Below, in pieces: positions 25,101 through 31,795 of a DNA stretch of 32,868 nucleotides. The notes beneath the pieces are model-generated. The model saw only the letters and a list, made by a program, of their open reading frames with translations, was not told where the DNA came from and did not search any database. The translations under genes were made by a program, and so were the position numbers. Source of the DNA: 66-474 sp051954935 (GTDB lineage Bacteria > Pseudomonadota > Gammaproteobacteria > Xanthomonadales > Rhodanobacteraceae); the NCBI GenBank assembly GCA_051954935.1, contig JBQCHG010000044.1, positions 1 to 32,868 on the forward strand. Reading direction: 5' to 3'. How positions within the stretch are numbered: position 1 is the first letter of the stretch; each line of letters starts with the position of its first letter.

Positions 25101-27976
25101 ATGGTTGGTGGCAGTCGCGCGGCCTGCAGGCGGACCTGCTGATCTGGAACGAAGAGCTGTCCGGCTACCGGCAGGAATTGCAGGACCACATCCTCTATCT
25201 GATCAACTCCAGTGTCGAGGTGCGCAACGGCGAAGGCCCCGGGCGCATGTACGCCTGGCGCGTCGAACACCTCTCCTCGGAAGACCGAGCGCTGATGCTG
25301 GCCGTGGCGCGCTGCGTGTTCAGCGGCAACGAAGGCCGCCTGCGCGACCAGGTGGAACGTGCAGCAGCCGAAGCCGGGCGCGGCGCCGCGCCGGTACCGC
25401 TGCCGGCACGTAAACCGCACGTCGGTTCGACGGTGCTGCAGCAACCGGGCGGTCTGCCCGGTTTCAACGGCCTGGGCGGGCATTCCGCGGACGGGCGCGA
25501 GTACCTGATCTGGCTGCCGGAAGGCGCGACCACACCCGCGCCCTGGTGCAACGTGCTGGCCAACGAGCACTTCGGCAGCGTGGTCTCGGAATCCGGCTCC
25601 GCCTACAGTTTCGCGGAAAACGCGCATGAATTCCGCTTGACACCCTGGCGCAATGATCCGGTGACCGACGCCACCGGCGAAGCGTTCTGGCTGCGCGACG
25701 AGGAAACCGGCGAGTTCTGGTCCCCGGCGCCACTGCCCACGCGCAGCGCCGATCCGTACCTGACCGCACACGGTTTCGGCTACACGCGTTACGAGCATGC
25801 GCACTCGGACATCGCGAGCGAGCTGACGGTTTTCGTGGCCGGCACCGCGCCGCTGAAGCTGAGCCTGCTGAAGCTGCGCAACGTCGGTCCGCGCGCGCGA
25901 CGCATTTCCGTCACCGGCTACGTGGAATGGGTGCTGGGCGAACAGCGCGCGCGCAGTGCGCCGCAGGTATCCACGCGCGTGGACCCACTCTCCGGCGCGC
26001 TGCTGGCCGGCAATTTCTACGACGACGTGTTCTCCGATCGCATTGCCTTCCACGCGCTGTGCGCGCAGCCGCTGCAGCGCAGCGGCGACCGCCGCGCCTT
26101 CATCGGCCGCAATCGCAACCTGTCCGCGCCATTCGGCATGCTCACGCAGCAACTCGACGGCGGCATCGGCGCGGGGCTGGATCCGTGCTCGGTGCAGCGC
26201 GCCGAATTCGATCTGCAGCCGAACGAGGAAATCGAAATCGTGTTCGCGCTCGGGGCCTGCGGCGAGATCGAAGAGGCGCGTGCACTGATCCGCCGCTTCG
26301 GTCATCCGCAGGCGGCACGCGGGGAATTGCAGCGCGTGCGCGAGCACTGGCGCTCGCAACTGGAGCAGATCGTGGTGCGTACGCCGGAAGCGGAGGTCGA
26401 CCTGCTCGCCAACGGCTGGCTGGTTTACCAGGCCATGGCCGCGCGGCTGCTCGCGCGCAGCGGTTATTACCAGTCCGGCGGCGCCTGGGGCTTTCGCGAC
26501 CAGTTGCAGGATGCGATGGCGTTGCTGCACACGCGTGCCGACCTGGCACGCACGCAACTGCTGCGCTGCGCGCGTCGGCAATTTCGCGAGGGCGACGTGC
26601 AGCACTGGTGGCATCCGCCGTCCGGCCGCGGCGTGCGCACACGCATCAGTGACGATTATCTGTGGCTGCCGCGCGCGACCGCGAAATACGTCGAGACCAC
26701 CGGCGATGCATCGGTGCTGGAGGAAGTCGCGCCGTTCATCGAAGGCCGGCCGCTGACCGAGGACGAGGAATCCTGTTACGACGTCGCGCAGGTGTCACTG
26801 GAGTCGGCCAGCCTGTACGAACATTGCGTGCGCGCGATCGAACACGGCCTGCGCTTCGGCGCGCATGGCCTGCCGCTGATCGGGAGCGGCGACTGGAACG
26901 ACGGCATGAACCGGGTCGGGCACCTCGGCCGCGGCGAAAGCGTGTGGTTGGGGTTCTTCCTGCACGACGTGCTGGCGCGATTCATTCCGCTCGCCGGAGC
27001 GCGCGACGACCACGAACATGCACATCGCTGGCGCGACACGGCGGCGAAACTCGCGCGCGCGATCGAGCAGCACAGCTGGGATGGCGCCTGGTACCGGCGC
27101 GCGTATTTCGACAATGGCACGCCGCTGGGTTCCAGGTCCAACGACGAATGCTGCATCGATTCGCTGCCGCAAAGCTGGGCGGTGCTGTCGGGCGCCGCCG
27201 ATCCGGTGCGCGCGACGCGCGGACTGGATGCCGCGCTGCGCATGCTGGTGCGCGACGAACTCGGCCTCGTGCAACTGTTCGATCCGCCGTTCGACACTTC
27301 GGCGCTGGATCCCGGTTACATCAAGGGCTACGTGCCGGGCGTACGCGAGAACGGCGGCCAGTACACGCACGCGGCGGTGTGGCTGGCGATGGCACTGGCG
27401 AAGCAGGGCCGCGTGGATGAAGCCTGGCGGATCGCGCGCCTGCTGAATCCGCTGAACCACGCGCGCACGCCCGAGCAGGTGGCGCGCTACAGGGTGGAAC
27501 CGTACGTGCTCGCCGCGGACGTCTACATGGCGGCGGGCCACGGCGGACGCGGCGGCTGGACCTGGTACACCGGTTCGGCCGGCTGGATGTACCGCCTGCT
27601 CGTCGAATCGCTGCTCGGCCTGCAGCGGCGCGGCGACTGCTTGTCCTTCGCGCCGTGCGTGCCGGAGGACTGGCGAAGCTGGGAACTGGAATATCGCTTC
27701 GGGGAAACGCGCTATCGCATCATGTTCGAGCGCGTCGCCGCGGGCAACGTGGTCGCGCAGGTGTCGCTGGACGAAGCCCCGCTCGATGGCGGCATCGTGC
27801 CGTTGCGTGATGACGGACGCGAGCACCTGATCGAAGTGCGCGTGGGCCGGCTCGCCGCGACCACCGCGCATCTGCTCGAAAAGGGATCGGACGCATTTTC
27901 TTCGCTGCGGACCGGATGGTGCGCGCGCATGAACACCGAAAGCGGGTCCGGGCCGCTTTCCGAAGGCCGATCATGA
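19151..27976 (+). CDS. ndvB: Cyclic beta-1,2-glucan synthase, NdvB/Cgs type
   Basis: A 2941-residue multidomain membrane enzyme that makes beta-1,2-glucan from UDP-glucose and cyclises it. Membrane helices lie near 414-437, 447-475, 817-865 and 948-995. Between them is a family-84 glycosyltransferase domain with DAD (631-633) and an RRHRW motif (W780), a variant of the usual QxxRW. Residues about 1007-1595 form a glycoamylase-like domain of the GH189 type, which catalyses cyclisation in known Cgs proteins. The C-terminal 1300 residues hold two beta-sandwich modules (starting near 1618 and 2103) and a GH94 phosphorylase-like barrel with GDWNDGM (2580-2586), which trims chain length. Size and order match rhizobial NdvB. 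The 73-base leader (19078-19150) has TAATAT at 19117 but no good -35; GGAGGGAG precedes the ATG. Confidence 0.95.
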   Translation: MARGPGAQAWMERLRGARGRAATARPMPPPGEAVDLETCARELARVQHAAATQQNITDLKHALLEHERSLRRAYAAARLAVSEQRRIEPAAEWLLDNFYLVRTQLRELAANLPVRELRKLPRITGPDENVPRMLAIARACVAHLDGHVEPEHARRFLAAYQDETTLRVAELWAWPGLLRMALIERIAAGARVIATRLEEYARAEYWAAYLIEMAGKDAPGMLMYVADMARLVPAVTPAWAAEFYRLLEGRHPSLALALTWAEQQLHQRDLSVAEVIDVESRAQAADQVSIANCINSLRLVARHNWSDVIEAVSAVDRILASDPTGTYTQMDFTTRGLYRHAVEVLARRAQVGESRIAQRAVETAYAATSATGDPRVQHVGYYLVGKGRAAFERQLKVTPPPEARVAATLRTWPALFYLGAIVVATAAITFGAAHNGLHGLPPSLDLTLLVAVIVAASHPAVAITNWLVSMLVPPELLPRMSFSGGIPDDCRTLVVVPWLLGSEKGLDEQLDLLEIRYLGNRDRNLHFALLTDFPDAHEREMPQDGPLLDAAVAGIERLNRKYPLPGSTRFHLFHRPREWNERERAWMGFERKRGKLGELNRVLRGADPDRFSVIIGDLAALQSARYVITLDADTMLPPQAARRLIETMSHPLNRPWFHKGSRRVIAGYGILQPRVSVNSSPGRASRFSRLFADDTGLDPYTHAISDVYQDLFGEASFVGKGIYDIDAFSRSVGTRFPNDLILSHDLLEGSYARTGLVSDIELIEHQPNRYSVEARRRHRWTRGDWQIVQWLLPIVPGPRRRGLRNMLKGHHRWKILDNLRRGLVPIAMLVLLLRGWTVAPRPLYWTLLVIAFLLAPPLLIALVQMTRNLIHRAHPRHWRDSLRSAWDHLLRTGFALAVIPFEAFLNLDAILRSAGRLLFTRRRLLEWTTMEHAAHSDASGLWEFVRLMWMAPACAGVSTLVLWTHAPGALTSAAPFLILWFFAPAIAAGLSRVPHARGHGLDAHELHFLGGVARRTWHWFETFVCADENWLPPDNYQEYPAAQIAHRTSPTNIGMALLANLSAHDFGYISVGDLLARTRNTLATLEKLDRYRGHFYNWYDTQSLAALPPHYISTVDSGNLMGSLAVLGCALQHLHEEPLVPRRLSRGLADTAQIVADCVRAAVIGEPHAMLALTATLAALDTLVEHACASCDALPVLHGLLARVENEAANLAQLAAPLTQMEELKSWTGILRKQCSVALNELEELAPWLTLGDSGSDDQRVRQLLRELECNPSQRRALVIAGEILARLHSPENEFAHDKSCLDLCAALEEMCATLRARHAQGNELSARCRELGEMDLTFLWDRSTQQFSIGYDVEHNRLDTARYDLLASEARMASYIAIAQDQVPSSHWFALGRLLTRAVGGRPALVSWSGSMFEYLMPQLLMPGFAASLLDASCRAAVAAQIAYGVRQDVPWGISESAYNVTDAHLNYQYRAFGVPGLGLKQGLGDDLVIAPYACAMALILEPEAAVRNLQALRALGALTRYGFYEALDYTEGRVAPGQPFAMVRSFMVHHHGMSFLAISNLLHDAPMQRRFMREPMFRAYELLLREKVPAVTPVRTGTLEGEPAQPRAGAQPAVALITRMDTPTPRVHLLSNGRYHVLLTQTGAGYSAWRDVCLTRWSGDGTSDADGQFCYLRDVESGQRWSAAFQPCPAEGTEFSATFSQARAEFRRVDHGIECEMRVAVSAEDDVELRRVRLTNRSSRPRTLDVTSYAELALNTRAADAAHPAFSKLFVQTELVPELDALLASRRPRGADESNPWLLHQMNVRGEPLGSTTFETDRERFIGRLREASRAQAIENEGALSNSAGAVLDPCMAIRRRVRIAPGRTVRVDLVTGVASTREAARALASKYREKHLHERVFELAWTHEQVVMQQLNVGARDAQLYERIAARLLYPGDVPRGGAPIGLPTQSALWKHGSSGDLPIVLVRIANSSQLDLVRQLIKAHGWWQSRGLQADLLIWNEELSGYRQELQDHILYLINSSVEVRNGEGPGRMYAWRVEHLSSEDRALMLAVARCVFSGNEGRLRDQVERAAAEAGRGAAPVPLPARKPHVGSTVLQQPGGLPGFNGLGGHSADGREYLIWLPEGATTPAPWCNVLANEHFGSVVSESGSAYSFAENAHEFRLTPWRNDPVTDATGEAFWLRDEETGEFWSPAPLPTRSADPYLTAHGFGYTRYEHAHSDIASELTVFVAGTAPLKLSLLKLRNVGPRARRISVTGYVEWVLGEQRARSAPQVSTRVDPLSGALLAGNFYDDVFSDRIAFHALCAQPLQRSGDRRAFIGRNRNLSAPFGMLTQQLDGGIGAGLDPCSVQRAEFDLQPNEEIEIVFALGACGEIEEARALIRRFGHPQAARGELQRVREHWRSQLEQIVVRTPEAEVDLLANGWLVYQAMAARLLARSGYYQSGGAWGFRDQLQDAMALLHTRADLARTQLLRCARRQFREGDVQHWWHPPSGRGVRTRISDDYLWLPRATAKYVETTGDASVLEEVAPFIEGRPLTEDEESCYDVAQVSLESASLYEHCVRAIEHGLRFGAHGLPLIGSGDWNDGMNRVGHLGRGESVWLGFFLHDVLARFIPLAGARDDHEHAHRWRDTAAKLARAIEQHSWDGAWYRRAYFDNGTPLGSRSNDECCIDSLPQSWAVLSGAADPVRATRGLDAALRMLVRDELGLVQLFDPPFDTSALDPGYIKGYVPGVRENGGQYTHAAVWLAMALAKQGRVDEAWRIARLLNPLNHARTPEQVARYRVEPYVLAADVYMAAGHGGRGGWTWYTGSAGWMYRLLVESLLGLQRRGDCLSFAPCVPEDWRSWELEYRFGETRYRIMFERVAAGNVVAQVSLDEAPLDGGIVPLRDDGREHLIEVRVGRLAATTAHLLEKGSDAFSSLRTGWCARMNTESGSGPLSEGRS

Positions 27977-29472
27977 ATGTCGGCACGGAGACACAGCCCA
28001 TGAGCAAAGGCGATATCGAGCAGGAAACCGAAGCCGGTGCGCGCGCCAGCCCCGGCTCGGTGGTGAGCGAACGCCAGGCGGCGCTGCGCGGCATCCGCAC
28101 GCGCGGCGCGCAGGCGCAACCGCGCGAACGCATCGGCGGCCGGCAACACGTCCAGCGCGTCAGCGACACCGATGAAGCGGTGCTGGACGACCTGCAGAGG
28201 AAGGCGTTCCATTTCTTCGAGGTGCACGTCGACCCCGACACCGGCCTGGTGCTCGATTCCACGCAGCCGGATTCGCCGTGCAGCATCGCCGCGGTCGGCT
28301 TCGCGCTGTCGAGTTATCCGGTCGCAATCGAGCGCGGCTGGATGCCTCGCGAGCTCGGCCTGTCGCACGCGCTGCTGGCCGCGCGCTTCTTCCACGAAGC
28401 CGACCAGAGCGGCTCGCCCGATGGCGTCGGCTACAAGGGCTTCTTCTACCACTTCCTGCACGCCGACAGCGGCAGGCGCGCGTGGGAGAGCGAACTTTCG
28501 ACCATCGACACCGCGCTGCTGATCGCGGGCCTGCTGCTGGCGGCGCGCTACTTCAATCGCGAAACCCCCGGGGAGCGCGAACTGCGCAAGCGCGTGGAGG
28601 CGATCTACGCGCGGGTGGACTGGCGCTGGGCGCAGAACGGGGAAGCCTCGATCACGATGGGCTGGAAGCCGGAATCCGGTTTCCTGCCGTGGCGCTGGCT
28701 CGGCTACAACGAAGCGCTGCTGCTGTACGTGCTCGCGCTGGCCGCGCCGCAGTTCAACGTGCAGCGCGACGCGTACGATGCGTGGACGTCCACCTTCCGC
28801 TGGCGGCGCATCTACGGGCGCGATGTCCTGTACGGCGGCCCGCTGTTCCTGCACCAGTTCTCGCACATCTGGCTGGACCTGCGCGGCGTGCGCGACGACT
28901 TCATGCGCGCGAAGGACAGCGATTATTTCCACAACAGCGTCGAGTCCACGCACATCCAGCGCGAATACGCCGCACGCAATCCGCACGAATTCCCCGGCTA
29001 CGACAAGAATTGCTGGGGCTTCACCGCCAGCGACGGCCCGGGCGAGGAACACGGCATCACCATCACCGATGCGCGCGGTCATCACCACAGGCGCACGTTC
29101 TATGGTTACCTCGCGCGCGGCGCGCCGTTCGGCCCGGATGACGGCACGATCTCGCCGTGGGCGGCGATCGCATCACTGCCGTTCGCACCGGACATCGTGC
29201 TGCAGGCGGTGCGGCGCCTGGAAGACATGATCGGCCACAGCCCGAAGGGCTTCGGCTTCCATGCTTCGTTCAACCCGGCGTTTCCCGACGGCGCGGCGGA
29301 TGGCGGCTGGATTTCGCCGTGGCATTACGCGCTGAACCAGGGCCCGATCGTGCTGATGATCGAGAACCATCGCACCGGCCTGATCTGGAAACTGATGCGC
29401 GAATGCAGCGCCATCCGCACCGGCCTGCAGCGCGCGGGGTTCGAGGGAGGCTGGCTGGACGAGAAATCGTAG
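27973..29472 (+). CDS. GH144-like glycoamylase-domain protein, probable endo-beta-1,2-glucanase
   Basis: A 499-residue (alpha/alpha)6-barrel protein of the glycoamylase-like domain family, which includes GH144 endo-beta-1,2-glucanases. The barrel runs from about residue 72 (LQRKAFHFFEVHVDPDTGL) to the end. Visible family landmarks include YPVAIERGW, GWKPESGFLPWRWLGYNEALLLY (near 232-254), a YGGPLFLHQFSHIWLDLRG stretch and DKNCWGFTASDGPG. ATG at 27973 overlaps the ndvB stop (ATGA). ATG at 28000, preceded by GGAG, is an alternative start that would lose nine residues. Neither version has a signal peptide, although characterised relatives are secreted or periplasmic, so a cytoplasmic role in glucan trimming or turnover is suggested. 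The stop codon TAG lies inside a GTAGGAGC repeat. Confidence 0.87.
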   Translation: MNVGTETQPMSKGDIEQETEAGARASPGSVVSERQAALRGIRTRGAQAQPRERIGGRQHVQRVSDTDEAVLDDLQRKAFHFFEVHVDPDTGLVLDSTQPDSPCSIAAVGFALSSYPVAIERGWMPRELGLSHALLAARFFHEADQSGSPDGVGYKGFFYHFLHADSGRRAWESELSTIDTALLIAGLLLAARYFNRETPGERELRKRVEAIYARVDWRWAQNGEASITMGWKPESGFLPWRWLGYNEALLLYVLALAAPQFNVQRDAYDAWTSTFRWRRIYGRDVLYGGPLFLHQFSHIWLDLRGVRDDFMRAKDSDYFHNSVESTHIQREYAARNPHEFPGYDKNCWGFTASDGPGEEHGITITDARGHHHRRTFYGYLARGAPFGPDDGTISPWAAIASLPFAPDIVLQAVRRLEDMIGHSPKGFGFHASFNPAFPDGAADGGWISPWHYALNQGPIVLMIENHRTGLIWKLMRECSAIRTGLQRAGFEGGWLDEKS

Positions 29473-29524
29473 GAGCCTGCGTGCAGGCGACCGTGCTTTT
29501 GTAGGAGCGCACCTGCGCGCGACC
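29469..29524. repeat. Two GTAGGAGC-type palindromic repeats in direct orientation
   Basis: GTAGGAGCCTGCGTGCAGG begins at 29469 and GTAGGAGCGCACCTGCGCGC begins at 29501. Each continues into GCGACC/GCGACC-like ends and contains a short internal inverted repeat (CCTGC/GCAGG in the first, GCGC/GCGC in the second). This is the REP-like element common between genes in Xanthomonadales and Pseudomonas. The first copy supplies the TAG stop of the upstream gene. Such elements often act as RNA 3'-end stabilisers. Confidence 0.75.
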
Positions 29525-29540
29525 ACGGCTGAATGCAGCC

Positions 29541-29587
29541 GTTCGCACTGAGCGCAGCTCGCGCCGGCGAGCGGAGTCGAAGTGCAA
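29541..29587. repeat. Palindromic repeat of the GCACTGAGC/GAGTCGAAGTGC type
   Basis: GCACT (29545-29549) pairs with AGTGC (29581-29585). Inside it, GCTCGC (29557-29562) pairs with GCGAGC (29567-29572) around a 4-base loop. The wording TTCGCACTGAGC... GAGTCGAAGTGC matches another dispersed intergenic repeat seen in many proteobacteria. It is distinct from the GTAGGAGC elements directly before it. Confidence 0.65.
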
Positions 29588-29604
29588 TGTCCTTCGGCTT
29601 CGGC

Positions 29605-29619
29605 GGCGTCAAAGACGCC
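29605..29619. repeat. GGCGTC-AAA-GACGCC hairpin, third repeat type, upstream of SDR
   Basis: GGCGTC (29605-29610) and GACGCC (29614-29619) flank AAA, followed by CCTACGCCCGGG. The minus-strand reading GTAGGGGCGTC...GACGCC is again a known form of dispersed repeat. With the elements at 29469 and 29541, it fills most of the 201-base gap between the GH144-like gene and the SDR gene. That leaves only about 50 bases for a promoter. Confidence 0.6.
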
Positions 29620-29673
29620 CCTACGCCCGGGACGAACGGAGATACACGAGTTTTTTGCAACAAGGAGCCCCAC

Positions 29674-30489
29674 ATGCCCGCACGGACCGACCCTTTCCTC
29701 AAAGGCCAGAACGCGCTGGTCACCGGCGCCAACTCCGGGATCGGCGAAGGCATGGCGCGCGAACTCGCCGCACGCGGCGCCAACGTCGTCGTCAACTACG
29801 TCGTGCAGCCGGAGGTCGCGCAGAAGATCGTGGACGAGATCAACGCATCGGGCGGCGGCAGGGCCGTCGCGATCAAGGCCGACGTGAGCAGGGAAGACGA
29901 GGTGCGCGGCATGTTCGCCGACGCGGTGAAGGCATTCGGCACGCTGGACATCGTGTGCAGCAACGCCGGCATCCAGCGCGATTCCGATTTCGTGGACATG
30001 ACCCTGAAGGAGTGGGATCAGGTGATCGGCGTGAACCTCACCGGCGCGTTCCTCTGCGCGCGCGAAGCCGCGCGCGAATTCATCCGCCGCGGCATGCGCG
30101 ACGTGTCCTGCGCACTCGGCAAGATCATCTTCACAAGCTCGGTGCACCAGGTGATCCCGTGGGCCGGCCACGCCAACTACGCCACCACCAAGGGCGGCAT
30201 CATGCTGCTGATGAAATCCATCGCGCAGGAACTGGCGCCGAAGAAGATCCGCGTGAACTCCATCGCGCCCGGTGCGATCAAGACGCCCATCAACCACAAC
30301 GCCTGGGCCACGCCCGACGCCGAAGCGAGCTTGCTGAAACTGATCCCCTGCGGCCGCGTCGGCGTACCCGAGGACATCGCGAAAGCCGCCGCCTGGCTCG
30401 CCTCCGACGACTCCGACTACCTCTATGGCACCACACTGTTCGTGGACGGGGGCATGACCCTGTATCCGGGCTTTGCCACCGGCGGGTGA
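29674..30489 (+). CDS. Glucose 1-dehydrogenase-like short-chain dehydrogenase
   Basis: A 271-residue classical SDR with TGANSGIG (17-24), NAG (96-98), catalytic Ser155, Tyr168 and Lys172 (TSSVHQVIPW, then YATTKGG), and the usual C-terminal LFVDGGMTLYPGF. The sequence is closest in pattern to bacterial glucose 1-dehydrogenases that use NAD(P), but many SDRs with this pattern act on other alcohols. ATG at 29674 follows AAGGAG, a strong ribosome site. Being separated from the glucan genes by four repeat elements, it is probably transcribed independently, or its mRNA segment is processed from theirs. Confidence 0.92.
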   Translation: MPARTDPFLKGQNALVTGANSGIGEGMARELAARGANVVVNYVVQPEVAQKIVDEINASGGGRAVAIKADVSREDEVRGMFADAVKAFGTLDIVCSNAGIQRDSDFVDMTLKEWDQVIGVNLTGAFLCAREAAREFIRRGMRDVSCALGKIIFTSSVHQVIPWAGHANYATTKGGIMLLMKSIAQELAPKKIRVNSIAPGAIKTPINHNAWATPDAEASLLKLIPCGRVGVPEDIAKAAAWLASDDSDYLYGTTLFVDGGMTLYPGFATGG

Positions 30490-30523
30490 GGTGTCGCGCG
30501 TTTCATGCGAAAATCCCGCTTAC

Positions 30524-30558
30524 GCGCTCGTAGCTCAGCTGGTGTGTTCTGCGAGCGC
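30524..30558 (+). pseudogene. Decayed tRNA-Arg copy (mini-tRNA remnant)
   Basis: The first 19 bases are identical to the 5' end of the intact tRNA-Arg at 30657 (acceptor strand GCGCTCG, then TAGCTCAGCTGG). After a short unrelated stretch, CGAGCGC (30552-30558) restores a perfect 7-bp acceptor stem. The anticodon arm, variable loop and T arm are missing, and no CCA follows. TTCATGCGA occurs 22 bases upstream here and 21 bases upstream of the real tRNA, so the flank was duplicated too. Confidence 0.6.
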
Positions 30559-30573
30559 TTGCGCGATGCGTCG

Positions 30574-30603
30574 ATGCCGCGCGTCTGGAACGCGCGGAGG
30601 CAT
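30574..30603. other. Long hairpin between SDR gene and tRNA
   Basis: GCGCGT (30579-30584) pairs with ACGCGC (30590-30595). The stem extends by ATGCC (30574-30578) with GGCAT (30599-30603) across a 3-base bulge, for 11 pairs in all. No T run follows, so it is not a standard intrinsic terminator. It may end or protect the SDR transcript, or be part of the decayed tRNA duplication. Confidence 0.45.
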
Positions 30604-30656
30604 GGATGCCGACCGGACCAGCCCACCACGGACGGTTCATGCGATGATTTCTCAAC

Positions 30657-30733
30657 GCGCTCGTAGCTCAGCTGGATAGAGTACCGCCCTCCGAAGGCGG
30701 TGGTCGGAGGTTCGAATCCTCTCGAGCGCGCCA
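30657..30733 (+). tRNA. tRNA-Arg(CCG)
   Basis: A complete 77-base cloverleaf. The acceptor stem is GCGCTCG with CGAGCGC, followed by discriminator G and an encoded CCA (30731-30733). The D arm contains AGCTGGATAGAGT. The anticodon stem CCGCC/GGCGG encloses the loop CTCCGAA with anticodon CCG, and the T arm reads GGAGG-TTCGAAT-CCTCT. Anticodon CCG reads the arginine codon CGG. Every arm pairs well, so function is likely. Confidence 0.97.
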
Positions 30734-30742
30734 TTCCCTACG

Positions 30743-30797
30743 GATTCCGGCGGAATCGCTCCAGGCCCTCCGGCAGCTCGCCGGGCCGCTGCCGGAG
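30743..30797. other. Two hairpins downstream of tRNA-Arg
   Basis: GATTCC-GGC-GGAATC (30743-30757) is a 6-bp hairpin starting 10 bases after the tRNA CCA. CTCCGGCAGC (30768-30777) and GCTGCCGGAG (30788-30797) form a perfect 10-bp stem with a 10-base loop. Neither has a T tract, so they are better read as 3' processing or pausing structures than as classical terminators. The rest of the gap to the response regulator shows no gene. Confidence 0.45.
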
Positions 30798-30994
30798 CGG
30801 CACGCAGCACTCTTCCTCGCACGCGATGCCCGGCATTGGCCGGTCGCAGCCAGGGACGGACGCATTGTCCCGTTTACGTGCCGAACCCATGGTCCTAACA
30901 TGCTCGCCGACGGGCGTGGACATTCCCACTTGGCTGAGTTGCACCCGCCTGAGCGAAGCCCTTCGATGAGCCCTCCGATACGCTCGAGTTGAAA

Positions 30995-31366
30995 ATGCAC
31001 ACACTGCCTCCCCTGCGCATCCTGCTGTGCGAGGATGAGCAACTGATACGCATGCTGCTGGCCGATACGTTTTCGCAAAAAGGGCATTGCGTTGTCGAAG
31101 CCTCGTCCGCGAAGGCAGCACTGCAACACGATCTGGACAGCGTTGACGTACTGATCACCGATATCGGCTTGCCTGACGGCTCGGGGGTCGATCTGGTGCG
31201 CGAGGCGCGTATTCGCCGTCCCGACCTGCCGGTCATTTACGCCACCGGGCATGTGGACCATGGCCTGACGCTGGACGCGCACTCGGCGGCAGTGATCAAG
31301 CCCTACAGGGCCGAACAGCTTTTCGAAGCGATGGAACAGGTGATCGGCCTCGCCACACCTTCGTGA
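30995..31366 (+). CDS. Single-domain response regulator (CheY-like receiver)
   Basis: A 123-residue receiver domain with no output domain. The acidic pocket is E13-D14, the phospho-acceptor is D56 in LITDIGLPDGSG, the switch Thr is T84 in YATGH and the invariant Lys is K102 in IKPYR. Such proteins relay phosphate or act through protein contact. It lies 429 bases before a poly-HAMP sensor kinase on the same strand, so the two may form one signalling pathway. I prefer ATG at 30995; a TTG six bases upstream in frame is possible. The ribosome site is weak in both cases. Confidence 0.92.
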   Translation: MHTLPPLRILLCEDEQLIRMLLADTFSQKGHCVVEASSAKAALQHDLDSVDVLITDIGLPDGSGVDLVREARIRRPDLPVIYATGHVDHGLTLDAHSAAVIKPYRAEQLFEAMEQVIGLATPS

Positions 31367-31795
31367 TTCCACGCCCGCCCGAATTGATCAGGCGCGAACC
31401 GTTGGATCTGCATTCGGGCCGCTTGCGCGCCAGCAGGCTCCATGCGGGAACAATCGGCGGCCGTGTCCGCGACATCGTCATATACCTGCGCGACGGCCGG
31501 TTCGCGCTGGCCACAGGAGCTCGTGCGAGTGCCATCTGCTCCGTCGGGCGCACAACCCGTCGCGCAATTCACGTTACTTTCACGAGCCCGCCGGTTTCTT
31601 TGGCGGCTTGAAGCCGTGAAAGCGTCAAGCAAGCGTCATCCGTAGTGTGTGCCTCCGGCCGGTGTGCGGAGGCGTCGGCTCGCCTCGCCGTCCTGGGGAG
31701 TTGGACGCAGCAGGCAGTCTCTTCCTGTCGTCCCGGATCTGGCTTCGTACTTTTGACCGGCCGTTGTGACCGAGCACCATCTTGCGAGTCCTCCT
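31367..31795. other. Non-coding leader between response regulator and sensor kinase
   Basis: No convincing gene lies in these 429 bases. A frame from GTG 31363 to 31611 overlaps the regulator stop, but its protein is unrecognisable. Two hairpins stand out. CTTTCACG (31577-31584) pairs with CGTGAAAG (31615-31622) and encloses CCGCC/GGCGG (31588-31592 with 31602-31606). GCCTCCG (31651-31657) pairs with CGGAGGC (31667-31673). The promoter of the kinase gene is probably here, but I cannot assign its hexamers. Confidence 0.5.

Noticed and set aside
24551..26614. 687-codon open frame on the minus strand
   Set aside because: Antisense to the GH94 part of the glucan synthase; no family features.
31363..31611. 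82-codon frame overlapping the response-regulator stop as GTGA
   Set aside because: The overlap is suggestive, but the peptide matches no family I know and its C-terminal part would cover the hairpin at 31577-31622. Kept only as a weak possibility.
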